Shown here one piece after another: positions 1 through 9,921 of a DNA stretch of 64,000 bases (the stretch's first letter is position 1; each line of letters begins with the position of its first letter). Made by a program: the position numbers and the translations under genes. The notes below the pieces were generated by a model. The model searched no databases. It saw nothing but the letters and a program-made list of their open reading frames with translations, and was not told the origin of the DNA. This DNA is from Hydrogenobaculum sp. Y04AAS1 (GTDB taxonomy: Bacteria > Aquificota > Aquificia > Aquificales > Aquificaceae), in contig NC_011126.1 of assembly GCF_000020785.1 (NCBI RefSeq), forward strand, positions 496,001 through 560,000. Direction: 5' to 3'.

Positions 1-2112
1 GGCGAGCTCAAAGCTTTAGAAAAAGTAAACAACATTTATGTTGCAGATGTTTTGCCGATCAAAGAAGAAATAATAAAAATAGATGATTTACCACCAAAAG
101 AAAAGGCTTATGTAAATTCTATAAAAGATTTAATAGAAAAGGCTGTCAATTTGGGTAAGCAAATAATACCTGATTTTGTAGGGATAGTTAGGGAAACCGA
201 AGAGTTAGATAAATTTTTAGATCTTGTCGCTTCTATACTTGATTTAAAAGCCCAAGATGCTCAAAGCATATTAGAGATTACAGATCTTAAGAAAAAGCTT
301 GTCAAAATCCATGATTTGCTCCTTTCGGAAGTGGGCATATTGGAGTTGCAAAATCGAATAAAAAATAGTGCCAGAGAAAAAATGGAAAAGGAGCAAAAAG
401 AATACTATTTAAGACAGCAGATGAAAGCAATACAAGAAGAGCTTGGGGAAAGCGACGATAGACAAGCAGAGGTAAAAGAATATTTAGAGAAATTAAAAAA
501 ATTAAAAGTGCCAAAATCTGTAAAAGAAGATATAGAAAAACAGATAAATAGATTATCAAAGATGTATCCAGAATCAGCAGAGAGCACAGTTATAAGGACA
601 TGGCTTGATTGGATTTTTGAACTTCCTTGGAACAAAAAAACAAAAGATATCTTTGATATAGAAAAAGCTCAAAAACTTTTGGATAAAGACCATTACGATT
701 TAGAAAAGATAAAAGAGCGTATAATAGAATACTTATCTGTCAGAAAACTTACAAAGGGTAAGGGCTCTAAGTCTACAATACTTTGTTTTATTGGACCACC
801 AGGGGTTGGAAAAACATCCTTGGGGCAATCTATAGCAAAAGCTACAGGAAGAAAATTTGTAAGGATTTCTTTAGGTGGCATAAGAGATGAAGCAGAAATA
901 AGAGGCCATAGGCGAACATACGTAGGGGCTATGCCAGGGCGCATAATTCAAGCCATAAAGCAAGCTGGCGTTAAAAATCCTCTTATCATGCTTGATGAGA
1001 TAGACAAGCTGTCTGTGTCTTTCCAGGGAGATCCAGCGGCAGCTCTTTTAGAGGTGTTGGATCCAGAACAAAATAAGTCTTTTACGGATCTTTACATAGG
1101 GCATCCTTTTGATCTTTCGGAAGTGCTTTTTGTAGCAACTGGCAATAGAGTAGATACTATACCACAACCTCTTTTAGATAGAATGGAAGTGCTTTATCTT
1201 TCCGGGTATTCTGAAGAAGAAAAGCTTCATATAGCGAAAAATCATTTGTTACCCGCCATCATAAAAGATCACGGCTTTAAAGAATCGGAAATAAACATAG
1301 AAGATGAAGCTATATTAGAAGTTATTAGGAGTTATACAAGAGAGGCAGGTGTTAGAAACCTCAAACAAAAGTTGGCATCTTTATTGAGAAAATTGGCTGT
1401 TAAAAAACTAAAAGGTCAAAAACCGCCTTTTGTAATAAATAAAACTGCCATTAAAGAACTCCTTGGCGTACCTCGTATTATCAGAGAAAAAGAAGAATTA
1501 GAACAAGCTATTGGTCTTGTTACTGGTCTTGCCTGGACCGAAGTAGGCGGTGAAATAATGTATATAGAGGTTACAAAATTAAAAGGCAAAGGAGCTCTTA
1601 TATTGACCGGTTCTTTAGGTGATGTTATGAAAGAATCTGCCCAAGCTGCTCTTTCTTATATAAAATCAAAGGCAGATCAGTATGGAATAGATAGCTCCTT
1701 GTTTACAAAATACGATGTACATATACACGTTCCAGAAGGTGCTGTACCAAAAGACGGCCCATCGGCTGGCATTGCTATAGCTACTGGTATATTGTCGATA
1801 TTTACAGAAAAGCCAGTAAGACTTGACGTAGCTATGACGGGCGAGGTTACTTTAAGAGGAAGGGTCTTACCCATAGGTGGTGTTAAAGAAAAGATTCTTG
1901 CTGCAAAAAGAGCCGGTATATATGAAGTGATACTACCATCAAAAAACAAAGTTGAAGTAATGGAAGATTTGCCAGATTATGTGAAAGAAAAAATGCAATT
2001 TCACTTTGTAGACCATCTAGATGAAGTGTTTAAAATTGTTTTTAAGGATAACATTGTAAAGCAGAAGCCTAAAAAAGGCTCCAAACCCAAAAAAGCTAAG
2101 GAGAAGCCTTGA
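1..2112 (+). CDS. lon: Lon ATP-dependent protease, 5'-truncated by window edge
   Basis: Lon is the cytoplasmic AAA+ serine protease that removes misfolded and some regulatory proteins. The frame is open from base 1, so part of the N-terminal substrate-binding domain lies outside the window. A TTG at 52 is only an internal codon. The AAA+ module shows Walker A GPPGVGKT (about 793-816) and Walker B LIMLDEID (about 982-1005). The protease domain shows PKDGPSAG with the catalytic Ser codon at 1762 and GGVKEK with the catalytic Lys codon at 1885. The C-terminal tail is lysine-rich. The TGA stop overlaps the TTG start of dcd (TTGA), which suggests translational coupling. Confidence 0.97.
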   Translation, partial: GELKALEKVNNIYVADVLPIKEEIIKIDDLPPKEKAYVNSIKDLIEKAVNLGKQIIPDFVGIVRETEELDKFLDLVASILDLKAQDAQSILEITDLKKKLVKIHDLLLSEVGILELQNRIKNSAREKMEKEQKEYYLRQQMKAIQEELGESDDRQAEVKEYLEKLKKLKVPKSVKEDIEKQINRLSKMYPESAESTVIRTWLDWIFELPWNKKTKDIFDIEKAQKLLDKDHYDLEKIKERIIEYLSVRKLTKGKGSKSTILCFIGPPGVGKTSLGQSIAKATGRKFVRISLGGIRDEAEIRGHRRTYVGAMPGRIIQAIKQAGVKNPLIMLDEIDKLSVSFQGDPAAALLEVLDPEQNKSFTDLYIGHPFDLSEVLFVATGNRVDTIPQPLLDRMEVLYLSGYSEEEKLHIAKNHLLPAIIKDHGFKESEINIEDEAILEVIRSYTREAGVRNLKQKLASLLRKLAVKKLKGQKPPFVINKTAIKELLGVPRIIREKEELEQAIGLVTGLAWTEVGGEIMYIEVTKLKGKGALILTGSLGDVMKESAQAALSYIKSKADQYGIDSSLFTKYDVHIHVPEGAVPKDGPSAGIAIATGILSIFTEKPVRLDVAMTGEVTLRGRVLPIGGVKEKILAAKRAGIYEVILPSKNKVEVMEDLPDYVKEKMQFHFVDHLDEVFKIVFKDNIVKQKPKKGSKPKKAKEKP

Positions 2113-2642
2113 TATTAAGCGATAAAACCATATTGGACTACATAAAGAGCTCAAAAATTATAGTAGAGCCTTTTGATGAATCTTCTTTGCAATGCTCTTC
2201 TTTGGATCTAAGACTTAGTAATTCGATAGCTTTTTACGAAGAGCTAGATATAATAGATATTAAAAGCCCTATACAGGCAAAAACTGTAACTTTCGAAGAA
2301 TATTTTATTATAAACCCCGGCGAATTTTTATTGGCCTCCACCATGGAATATATAAAACTTCCAGAATTTATAACAGCTTTTGTAGAAGGAAGAAGCTCCT
2401 TGGGGCGTCTTGGGCTTTTCATAGAAAATGCTGGTTGGGTAGACGCTGGATTTGAAGGTCAAATTACGCTAGAGCTTTACAATGCTAACAAATATCCTAT
2501 TAAGCTTTACAAAGGCATGAGGATATGTCAACTTGTTTTTGCTAAACTTGACGAAATACCAAGCAAAGTTTACAGAGGCAAATACTTATGTCAAAAAGGA
2601 GCTACACCTTCAAAGATTTTTATGGATTTTGATAAGAAGTAG
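2109..2642 (+). CDS. dcd: dCTP deaminase
   Basis: A 177-aa protein of the dCTP deaminase/dUTPase fold, which converts dCTP to dUTP for thymidylate synthesis. [10 protein letters not shown] and [15 protein letters not shown] are the family's nucleotide-binding and catalytic segments, with the catalytic Glu in TLEL. Whether it also hydrolyses dUTP, as bifunctional homologues do, cannot be told by eye. The start is a TTG overlapping the lon stop. Its 3' end overlaps the convergent transglycosylase gene by 23 bp. Confidence 0.93.
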   Translation: MILSDKTILDYIKSSKIIVEPFDESSLQCSSLDLRLSNSIAFYEELDIIDIKSPIQAKTVTFEEYFIINPGEFLLASTMEYIKLPEFITAFVEGRSSLGRLGLFIENAGWVDAGFEGQITLELYNANKYPIKLYKGMRICQLVFAKLDEIPSKVYRGKYLCQKGATPSKIFMDFDKK

Positions 2643-3162
2643 CGTATATGCTATTATGGTTTTGAAGCCATATGAGCGCATGGTATACTTTATAAGCGTA
2701 AGAAGGCCTTCCGTTGTAATGCCATATGGCTTGCCAGCTAAGCCCGTACCTATCCACAAGCTCTCTCAAAAGTTTAGCAGATACGTCAAGGTTATAACAA
2801 GGATCTAACAGAGCGTAAGGGTTCAAACCCCATCTTTTTATGTTTATTATATTTATTTGAGCTATTCCTACATCAAAGTTGTAGCCATGACTAAGCAAAT
2901 AATTTAACACTATTTTGGCTTGATATTTATTCTTTGGATAATATTCTTTTATACTTCTACCATCGGCATTCACATTTATTGCATATGAATTAAAATTGCT
3001 CTCAACCTTTGCTATGGCATAAAGGAGTTTTGCATTTACACCATACTTATTTGCGGCCTGTTCAAAGCAATATTTATATTGAAAAGCGTATACCTTTTTA
3101 GTGTAAAAGCTGAAAACAACGAAAAACATTGCCAAAAGTATACTTATATTAAAACTTTTCAT
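2620..3162 (-). CDS. Lytic transglycosylase, SLT-type, secreted
   Basis: A 180-aa protein with an N-terminal hydrophobic signal segment (about residues 5-26), then a goose-type lysozyme/SLT fold. YAIAKVESNFN holds the presumed catalytic Glu, and GIAQINIINIKRWG matches the family GxxQ motif. It would cleave peptidoglycan in the periplasm. It is short, as in transglycosylases that open wall gaps for secretion or flagellar systems; the FlgJ-like gene at 30687 lacks a muramidase domain, so a link is possible but unproven. TATAAT lies 7 nt before the ATG and there is no Shine-Dalgarno sequence. Confidence 0.85.
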   Translation of the reverse strand: MKSFNISILLAMFFVVFSFYTKKVYAFQYKYCFEQAANKYGVNAKLLYAIAKVESNFNSYAINVNADGRSIKEYYPKNKYQAKIVLNYLLSHGYNFDVGIAQINIINIKRWGLNPYALLDPCYNLDVSAKLLRELVDRYGLSWQAIWHYNGRPSYAYKVYHALIWLQNHNSIYATSYQNP

Positions 3163-3169
3163 ATCAAAT

Positions 3170-3175
3170 ATTATA
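3170..3175 (-). promoter_or_regulatory. -10 box 7 nt before transglycosylase ATG
   Basis: A perfect TATAAT on the minus strand ends 7 nt before the ATG at 3162. It overlaps the stop codon of the upstream gene. No Shine-Dalgarno sequence lies between, so the mRNA is probably leaderless. Confidence 0.55.
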
Positions 3176-5711
3176 ATAAATTCTTTGAAGGTTTGCCTAC
3201 ATAATACCCTTGAACAAAATCTATACCAGCAGAAATTAGAGCCTGTAACGTCTCTTCATTTTCGACGAATTCTGCAATAGTTTTCATATTTAAGGCTTTT
3301 GTTAATGTTACAGTGCTTTTTATGAATGCTTCATCTATTTTATTAGAAGTCATCGTTCTTACTATTTCACCATCTATTTTTACAAAGTCTATTGGAAAGT
3401 GTTTGATATATGCATAAGAAGCAAAACCTGCACCAAAATCATCTATAGCGAAAGAGAAGCCTTCTAACTTCAAAGCCTGTACAAATTTTTTTATTATTTC
3501 TATATTTTTTATTGTATCTCTCTCTGTAATTTCAAATACTATGCGGGTAGATGGAAAGCTATATTGTGTTAGAATGCTTTTAACTTTGTCTATGAAATCC
3601 CCTATTATTAGAGATTTAGGGGAAAGGTTAAAGAATATTTTAATATTATCCGGCAATTTATGTTTAACTATAGTATCTATAGCTTTTTCTATTAAAATAT
3701 AATCAAGTTTATACACTAATCCTAGTGTCTCGGCAATCTCTATAAATTTGTAAGCTGATAATATTTCTCCATTATCTTCTATCCTCATCAATACTTCATA
3801 TGCATATGGTTTCATAGTTTTTATATCTATTATAGGTTGAAAATATGGAATTACTTTTTTCTTATCTATCGTTTCCATTAGCAAGAAACTGATTTTCCCA
3901 AATTCTTGCGCAAACACTCCCAGATCTTCGTCTGACGGCAATTTTATACCGTTTTTGCCTTCTTCTTTCATTTTATATAACAGATTATCGGCTAAGACAA
4001 ATAACTCTTTTGCCGCTCTAGCATGGTCTGGATACACCGCAGCTCCTATAGAGATCGTTGCTTTTGCATATTTGCCACTGTTTACTTCCATAGAAAACTT
4101 ATCTATATCATCTAATAGTCTTTTAGAGGCGCTGAAAGCTTGTTCTGCATCAGTATATGGCATTATAACTACAAATTCGTCTCCGCCATATCTTGCTATT
4201 ATGTCTTCGTTTCTAAAATTGGCCTCTATTATTTTAGCTACTCTCCTTAAAAAATTATCACCGACCGTATGACCATATGCATCATTAATTAATTTGAAAT
4301 TATCAAAATCTATAACCAACAAAGAAAATTTATAATTATGCCTTTTGGCTCTCTCTACTTCGTATTCTAATAGCTCCCAGAAAACTCTCTGATTGTAAAG
4401 ATTGGTAAGCGGATCTCTAGTAGCATAATATTCGAGCTCTTTAGTATATTTGTTTATAGCTTTTATAGAACCTATAATATTTAAAATCGTTGCTAATAAA
4501 GCTTCTACAGCCATCTTTTTAACTTCGTTTTCACTAGCTTGAAAGCTTATACCTATACCTACTGAACCACCTATCAACGGCTTTTCTAGTATAAGATTCT
4601 TTGACAACTTAGCTATTTTCTCGTAATCTATTATTTCTATTGAATTTTCAAGCAAGATATGTTGAAAGTCCACCTTTGCACCAGGCACGTATATACCAGA
4701 AGTTTTAAGGGATTTCAAAATATCTTCTTCTACTTTTTTCTTGTAGCCTTCACATTTACATCTCCAAAAAATAAACGATTCAAACTTATCTTCTCCAGTT
4801 CTGAAAATAGTGTAGAAAAATACAAAGTCCATAAGCTTAGCTATATCTTTTAATAGACCTTCTAAAAATTCTTGCCAATTTGCTATAGCTTCTGATGTAA
4901 TTATAAATTGCTCTAATAGTTTTATCTCAAATTCTAGTATTTCCTTATCTACAGTAATCTTAGCTAATTTTTCTACAAGAGTAGATATACTATCTCTTAT
5001 CTCATTTATTTCATTGAAGAAAAAATCTATGTTACTAAAATTTATTTTGGTTAAGTCATCTACAGAAACTATGTTTTCTATTTCTTTTTTAAATTTATTT
5101 ACATTGGAATGAATTACTTTCATAATTACAAACGATACAAACGATGCTCCTGCAACGATAACAACCAAAGAAAAGAATAAACTTTTAAAAATATCAACTT
5201 CTATTTTGTGTATAGCATTATATATGTTTGATTTTACTTCTATAACGCCTAGCGTATCTCCAACTTTAGCGTTTATGTGGCATCTTAAGCATACATTTTG
5301 AGCCTTTAACGGATAAAAATATCTGATAGATGAGTCGGTCTTATAAGAATAGAATGTTCCAGTTCTGAATACCTTATCAACATAAGGGCTAGGTTTTTTC
5401 TGATTTATTTTGCCAAATAACTCATCTACCAACTTTCCTCTATATATATAAACTTTGGTATTAGAATTTTTATGGGCAGTTTCTAAACTTTTAAGGAAAT
5501 CTTCTAGTTGTTCTTTAGTCCAATCTGTTTTCATTATTTGAAACATATCACTAAACGTTTGTTGAGCTAAAGCTTTGGATTGTTGTATAGTTATGCTTTT
5601 AACATCATTTATGTATGTATTCATCGTAACAATTAGAGTTGCAGCTACTAAGACAGACACAAGTCCCGCTATTAGCAATATAAAAACGCTGAGTTTTTTC
5701 AATTTAAGCAT
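3171..5711 (-). CDS. Membrane GGDEF/EAL protein with periplasmic c-type heme sensor
   Basis: A predicted cyclic-di-GMP enzyme of 846 aa. TM1 (about residues 6-28) and TM2 (about 178-204) bracket a periplasmic domain with CLRCH (Cys141, Cys144, His145), a CxxCH heme site typical of DUF3365-like sensors. A coiled and GAF-like region follows. The GGDEF domain has RYGGDEF with an RNED I-site exactly five residues upstream. The EAL domain reads EVLMR in place of EAL but keeps FNLSP, FEITE, DDFGAG, FVKIDG and QGYY. Both activities look intact. The start is placed at ATG 5711: TATAAT lies 7 nt upstream, and an upstream TTG at 5729 would precede that -10 box. Confidence 0.9.
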   Translation of the reverse strand: MLKLKKLSVFILLIAGLVSVLVAATLIVTMNTYINDVKSITIQQSKALAQQTFSDMFQIMKTDWTKEQLEDFLKSLETAHKNSNTKVYIYRGKLVDELFGKINQKKPSPYVDKVFRTGTFYSYKTDSSIRYFYPLKAQNVCLRCHINAKVGDTLGVIEVKSNIYNAIHKIEVDIFKSLFFSLVVIVAGASFVSFVIMKVIHSNVNKFKKEIENIVSVDDLTKINFSNIDFFFNEINEIRDSISTLVEKLAKITVDKEILEFEIKLLEQFIITSEAIANWQEFLEGLLKDIAKLMDFVFFYTIFRTGEDKFESFIFWRCKCEGYKKKVEEDILKSLKTSGIYVPGAKVDFQHILLENSIEIIDYEKIAKLSKNLILEKPLIGGSVGIGISFQASENEVKKMAVEALLATILNIIGSIKAINKYTKELEYYATRDPLTNLYNQRVFWELLEYEVERAKRHNYKFSLLVIDFDNFKLINDAYGHTVGDNFLRRVAKIIEANFRNEDIIARYGGDEFVVIMPYTDAEQAFSASKRLLDDIDKFSMEVNSGKYAKATISIGAAVYPDHARAAKELFVLADNLLYKMKEEGKNGIKLPSDEDLGVFAQEFGKISFLLMETIDKKKVIPYFQPIIDIKTMKPYAYEVLMRIEDNGEILSAYKFIEIAETLGLVYKLDYILIEKAIDTIVKHKLPDNIKIFFNLSPKSLIIGDFIDKVKSILTQYSFPSTRIVFEITERDTIKNIEIIKKFVQALKLEGFSFAIDDFGAGFASYAYIKHFPIDFVKIDGEIVRTMTSNKIDEAFIKSTVTLTKALNMKTIAEFVENEETLQALISAGIDFVQGYYVGKPSKNLL

Positions 5712-5718
5712 CTCATTT

Positions 5719-5724
5719 ATTATA
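5719..5724 (-). promoter_or_regulatory. -10 box of GGDEF/EAL gene
   Basis: TATAAT on the minus strand lies 7 nt before ATG 5711 with no ribosome-binding site between. It fixes the start at 5711 and points to a leaderless transcript. Confidence 0.55.
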
Positions 5725-5807
5725 ACCAAATAAAGTAAAAATGCAAATATAAATGATATAAATCAATGAATGTTAAATAATATAGTAAGTTCTTATATAC
5801 TTGTGCA

Positions 5808-7028
5808 TTATGCATTAAACAAGGATTCTAAATCTCCTATCTTTTGCTGCTCTTTTGTACTCATATTTTTTAATATATAAATGCCTTTTTTCAACTCTTC
5901 TGGGCCAATGATTAAGGTGTATGAAGCATGTAATTTGTCGGCTATCTCAAGCTTTTTCTTTAAATTCGATCCTTTTGATATAAGCTCTACCCTTTTGCCT
6001 TTTTCCCTTAGAATATTTGCAACTTTTAAAGCCTCTAAAGCCTCTAATACCGTGTTTTCTATGTAAACTACAGCGTATAACTCTTCTTTGTATTGGGATT
6101 TTAAAAACAACATAATACGCTCTATACCAGCGGCAAAACCCACAGCAGGTGTTTTTGGACCACCCAAACTTTCTACTAGATTATCGTATCTTCCACCGGC
6201 TAAAAGGGTAAGATTATCTTTTACAAATTCAAACACAGTTTTTGTATAATAATCTAAACCCCTCACAAGGCGTGGATTTTCTTTGTAAGGTATTCCAAAA
6301 GAATCCAAATATATTTTTAGGCTTTTATAATGATTAGAACAATCTTCACAAAGATAATCAAGCATTATTGGAGCTTCTTTTGTAAGATCTTTGCAGGTTT
6401 CAACTTTACAATCCAAGATCCTTAAGGGATTTTTAAAGCGCCTTTCTTCACAATCCTTACATAGTCCTTCGATATCTTTAAGATAATTTGTTAGAGCTTC
6501 TCTATATTTTGGCCTACATACGGGGCATCCAATAGAGTTTATTTCAAGGGTTATATCTATGTTTAGTTTTTTAAAAGCATCAAAACAAAGGTTTATTATT
6601 TCAAAATCGGCAATTGGACTATCAAGACCTAAAACTTCACAACCTATTTGATGGAATTGGCGTTTTCTACCAGACTGAGGTCTTTCATATCTAAACATAG
6701 GCCCTTCGTAAAAAAGTTTTAGGAAAGGTTTTTTATACAAAAGTCCATGTTCTACCACTGACCTCACCACTCCAGCCGTGCCTTCTGGTCTTAATGTCAG
6801 TAGTCTTTTACTCTTGTCTTCAAACACAAACATCTCTTTTTGAACAATGTCTGTGACTTCACCTACGCTTCTATCAAAAAGTTCTTTGTATTCAACTATA
6901 GGAAGAATTATCTCTTCAAAATTGTAAACTTCAAAAAGCTTCCTAAAAGTATCTGTTATATACCTAAACTTCTTTGTCTCTTCAAAGAATATATCATCAA
7001 ATCCCCTTATGGCTTTTATATGTTCCAT
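5808..7028 (-). CDS. hisS: Histidyl-tRNA synthetase
   Basis: A 406-aa class II aminoacyl-tRNA synthetase that charges tRNA-His. Motif 2 (LTLRPEGTAG) and the histidine-specific LVRGLDYYTKTVFEF are present, as is the FRYERPQSGRKRQFHQ stretch. A zinc-like Cys cluster occurs near residues 168-230 (CPVC, CKDC, CEDC). The C-terminal anticodon-binding domain is complete. The gene follows the FAD oxidoreductase stop by one base with no clear ribosome-binding site, so it is probably co-translated. Confidence 0.96.
   Translation of the reverse strand: MEHIKAIRGFDDIFFEETKKFRYITDTFRKLFEVYNFEEIILPIVEYKELFDRSVGEVTDIVQKEMFVFEDKSKRLLTLRPEGTAGVVRSVVEHGLLYKKPFLKLFYEGPMFRYERPQSGRKRQFHQIGCEVLGLDSPIADFEIINLCFDAFKKLNIDITLEINSIGCPVCRPKYREALTNYLKDIEGLCKDCEERRFKNPLRILDCKVETCKDLTKEAPIMLDYLCEDCSNHYKSLKIYLDSFGIPYKENPRLVRGLDYYTKTVFEFVKDNLTLLAGGRYDNLVESLGGPKTPAVGFAAGIERIMLFLKSQYKEELYAVVYIENTVLEALEALKVANILREKGKRVELISKGSNLKKKLEIADKLHASYTLIIGPEELKKGIYILKNMSTKEQQKIGDLESLFNA
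6314..6327. repeat. 14-bp motif TTTTTAGGCTTTTA, first of several copies
   Basis: Exact copies lie at 6314, 8109, 9695, 25529 and 41314 on the plus strand and at 57849-57862 on the minus strand, plus a one-mismatch copy at 13995. Each is in a gene on the opposite strand and reads Lys-Ser-Leu-Lys there. Confidence 0.6.
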
Positions 7029-7029
7029 A

Positions 7030-8376
7030 CTATACCCAAAGAGGTATATCTTGGGCTGGATTTGAAAGGGCTCTTAGATTACCCATCTTCATAGACTCTA
7101 TATCAAACTTGGTCAGCGGTTTTTTTGTTCTCATAAAATGGTGCATTAAAACACCTGAAGATTCTAAGCCAATACCACCCATTTTTATTTCCTTTGAGGA
7201 TAAAATTCTATTTCTTGGATTTAGTTTTATGGGATTTTTGTATCCTACAAATTGATATCCGTACACTAAGTCATTTTTTATAAAAACCTTAAAAAAGATG
7301 CCATCTTTCTCAAAGACCAAAGACTTATCAGCATCTTCAAAAAGACCACCAGAACCAGCCGTTACTTTTTTTGTTTTAACGGCATTGTAATCAACGCTTC
7401 CAGTGTTTATAGTCTTTTTGCCTACCATGTTAAAACCAGCCACGTAACCTTCTTGAACAGCTGCCGGAAAAAGAGCTATCCATCTATGGTGACCCCATAT
7501 ATCTATACTTGAACATATATCCCCTGCAGCGTAAATATCTTTCACAGATGTTTCTTGATGCTCATTTGTAAGTATACCACCTACAATTCTTCCGTTTTCT
7601 TTGTGTATTTCTACATCTTTAACTACGTTTATAATGGGTCTTACCCCCACTGACATAATTACCATATCGGCATTTATTTCAAAGCTATTGTCATTTGACA
7701 GCTTTTTTACCAACACGGATTTTACTTTTCCATCTTTTCCTTGAATGGCTATTACCTGATGCCCAGTATAAAAATTTATACCTTCTTTTTCTAAAGCTTG
7801 TTGATAAATATAAGACATTTGATGGTCCAGCATCCTTGGAAGTATTCTGTCGAATATCTCTACAACGTGCACCTTGTATCCCATATGTAAAAGTGTCTGG
7901 GCGTCTTCTACGCCTATTGGACCTGCTCCTATGATAACGATATTTTTCACTTCGTTTCTTTTTAGATAATCTTTTATTTTGTAAACATCCGATAAGCTCT
8001 TGGCACTAAAAACCCCTTTTAAGTCCACACCTTCTATAGGAGGTATAAAAGAATAGGTGCCTATAGCCACAAGACACTTATCGTATTTATATGTCTCACC
8101 GCTTTTGGTTTTTAGGCTTTTAGCATCTGGATCTATTTCTACTATTGGAGTCTCCAAAAAGATATCAACGTTATTTTTTTTATAAAACTCAAAGCCACCT
8201 TTAAAAAAAAGAGCCTCTTCGCTTATGTCTTCTCTTAAGACGTTTTCCATGCAGTTTGGGGCGTATGCTGGAAAACTCTCGGCGGAAAAAAGCCTTATTG
8301 GTATATCTTTATCTACTTTTCTTATAGCCTCTACGGCACTAACTGCCGCAGGGCCATTTCCTACTATTACTATCAT
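7030..8376 (-). CDS. FAD/NAD(P)-dependent pyridine nucleotide-disulfide oxidoreductase
   Basis: A 448-aa flavoprotein with an N-terminal FAD Rossmann motif (VIVGNGPAAVSAVEAI), an NAD motif (IIGAGPIGVEDAQTL) and the second FAD motif ending DIYAAGDICSS. A Cys at residue 42 (APNCMENVL) sits where CoA-disulfide reductases and NADH peroxidases carry their redox-active Cys. Related folds include NADH oxidase and the NADH-binding part of nitrite reductase, so the substrate is undetermined. The start overlaps the pepA stop by 4 bp, placing both in one unit with hisS. Confidence 0.85.
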   Translation of the reverse strand: MIVIVGNGPAAVSAVEAIRKVDKDIPIRLFSAESFPAYAPNCMENVLREDISEEALFFKGGFEFYKKNNVDIFLETPIVEIDPDAKSLKTKSGETYKYDKCLVAIGTYSFIPPIEGVDLKGVFSAKSLSDVYKIKDYLKRNEVKNIVIIGAGPIGVEDAQTLLHMGYKVHVVEIFDRILPRMLDHQMSYIYQQALEKEGINFYTGHQVIAIQGKDGKVKSVLVKKLSNDNSFEINADMVIMSVGVRPIINVVKDVEIHKENGRIVGGILTNEHQETSVKDIYAAGDICSSIDIWGHHRWIALFPAAVQEGYVAGFNMVGKKTINTGSVDYNAVKTKKVTAGSGGLFEDADKSLVFEKDGIFFKVFIKNDLVYGYQFVGYKNPIKLNPRNRILSSKEIKMGGIGLESSGVLMHHFMRTKKPLTKFDIESMKMGNLRALSNPAQDIPLWV

Positions 8377-9809
8377 TTTGTATTTAATATGTAATCAATA
8401 AGTGTTCTCACACCAAAACCTGTACCGCCTTTTGAATAATATTTGTATTCTTTTTCTGTGAAAGCTGGTCCTGCTATATCAAGGTGAGCCCATTTTATGC
8501 CTTCTCCTACAAACTCTTGCAAGAACATAGCAGCCGTTATAGCACCGCCGTATCTTCCACCTGTATTTTTAATATCCGCCACGGGAGATTTTATCTTTTC
8601 CCTTAGATTTTCATCATCTAATGGAAGTTGCCAAAGCCTTTCGCCAGTTTTTTTTGAAATCTCTAAAAGCGCGTTTCCAAGCTCTTGATCATTTATGAAA
8701 AGTCCTGCAGTAAATTCACCAAGCGCTACTACGCAAGCACCAGTAAGGGTAGCCATATCTATTATAACATCCGGTTTTTGTTCGGAAGCATAAGATAATA
8801 CATCTGCCAAAGTTACTCTACCTTCTGCGTCTGTATTGTCTATCTCGGCGGTTTTACCGTTTCTAAACACTATTATATCATCTGGTCTATAAGCTTTGCC
8901 ATCTGGCATATTTTCAGCTGCTCCTATAAACCCGTGTACTTCAACATCTGGTTCAAGTTTTGCTATAGCTCTCATAATAGCTATTGTATTACAAGCCCCA
9001 GATTTGTCTAACTTCATAGTTCTCATGTAGTCACCAGTTTTTATATTTAACCCGCCGCTATCAAAGGTAAGTCCTTTACCCACGATAGCAAGTTTCTTTC
9101 TATTTTTCTTATTTTTCTTAGGTTTATATATTATGTGCATAAACCTTGGTGGAGTCTCAGAACCTTTGCCCACCATCCAAAGGCCGTTCATACCTTGTTC
9201 TTGAATCCATTTTTCATCGTACACATGAACCTTCAAGCCAACTTTTTCACACTCTTTTTTTGCTATATCTGCAAGTGTTATAGGATTTATAACACATCCG
9301 GGTTCGTTTACGAGGTTTCTTGAAAAAACTTGAGCATCAGCCACTATACTGCCGATATTTATACTCTTTTGATCTCCGTTTAATATGTTGATAGCTTCTA
9401 CGTCAAATTTTTCTTCCTTGTCTTTGGTCCTATACTTATCAAAATCATAGTTTCCTAATAATAGCCCTTCTGTAATAGCTCTTGAATATCTTGTATCAGC
9501 TATTAACACAGCCTTAGATACTTTATCTTTTTTTAGTTTTGCACTTGCTTTTGCTGCCACTTCTCTATACACATCCTCTGTAATCTTATCTGGCTCTCCC
9601 AAGGAAAAAATATAAACAATAGGATCTATAAGTTTAATAAACTCTCCCTTTTTACCTTTAAACCTTTCCACTTCCATTGTTTTTTCTATAGTTGTTTTTA
9701 GGCTTTTAAAATTTTTAATATGTTTTTCTAAAAGCTTCAAAGAAGTACCTTCTATTAGGAAAACTTTTACATCTTCTGGTTTTACGCTTTTAACAGAGTT
9801 TACAAACAT
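8373..9809 (-). CDS. pepA: Leucyl aminopeptidase, M17 family
   Basis: A 478-aa dizinc aminopeptidase that trims N-terminal residues from peptides in the cytoplasm. NTDAEGRVTLAD is the M17 signature. VGKGLTFDSGGLNIK holds a metal-binding Lys and Asp, and MDKSG-like LDKSGACN follows. The length is usual for the family. A 32-codon ORF precedes it by 10 bp, and an AAGG element stands before the ATG. Confidence 0.94.
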   Translation of the reverse strand: MFVNSVKSVKPEDVKVFLIEGTSLKLLEKHIKNFKSLKTTIEKTMEVERFKGKKGEFIKLIDPIVYIFSLGEPDKITEDVYREVAAKASAKLKKDKVSKAVLIADTRYSRAITEGLLLGNYDFDKYRTKDKEEKFDVEAINILNGDQKSINIGSIVADAQVFSRNLVNEPGCVINPITLADIAKKECEKVGLKVHVYDEKWIQEQGMNGLWMVGKGSETPPRFMHIIYKPKKNKKNRKKLAIVGKGLTFDSGGLNIKTGDYMRTMKLDKSGACNTIAIMRAIAKLEPDVEVHGFIGAAENMPDGKAYRPDDIIVFRNGKTAEIDNTDAEGRVTLADVLSYASEQKPDVIIDMATLTGACVVALGEFTAGLFINDQELGNALLEISKKTGERLWQLPLDDENLREKIKSPVADIKNTGGRYGGAITAAMFLQEFVGEGIKWAHLDIAGPAFTEKEYKYYSKGGTGFGVRTLIDYILNTK

Positions 9810-9819
9810 AACCTTGCCA

Positions 9820-9918
9820 TTAAAACCAAACCTGAGATGCCGGCTTGGGCTGAGGTATTTCTATCCCGCCATTATAGTGTGTCCATGCCTCAGCAGGCGG
9901 TATTTGGACTATATACAT
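9820..9918 (-). CDS. 32-aa ORF between aminotransferase and pepA, unknown
   Basis: The frame reads MYIVQIPPAEAWTHYNGGIE and ends PQPKPASQVWF. It starts 3 nt after the aminotransferase stop and ends 10 nt before pepA, so it fits an operon slot exactly. It is rich in Pro, aromatic residues and Gly, and visibly more GC-rich than its neighbours. There is no ribosome-binding site of its own. A six-base inverted repeat (CTGAGG at 9850, CCTCAG at 9888) leaves open that this is a structured RNA spacer instead. I recognise no family. Confidence 0.4.
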   Translation of the reverse strand: MYIVQIPPAEAWTHYNGGIEIPQPKPASQVWF

Positions 9919-9921
9919 ATA

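Noticed and set aside
9820-9918. PqqA-like precursor peptide
   Set aside because: The conserved Glu-x3-Tyr of PqqA is absent and no pqq genes are nearby.
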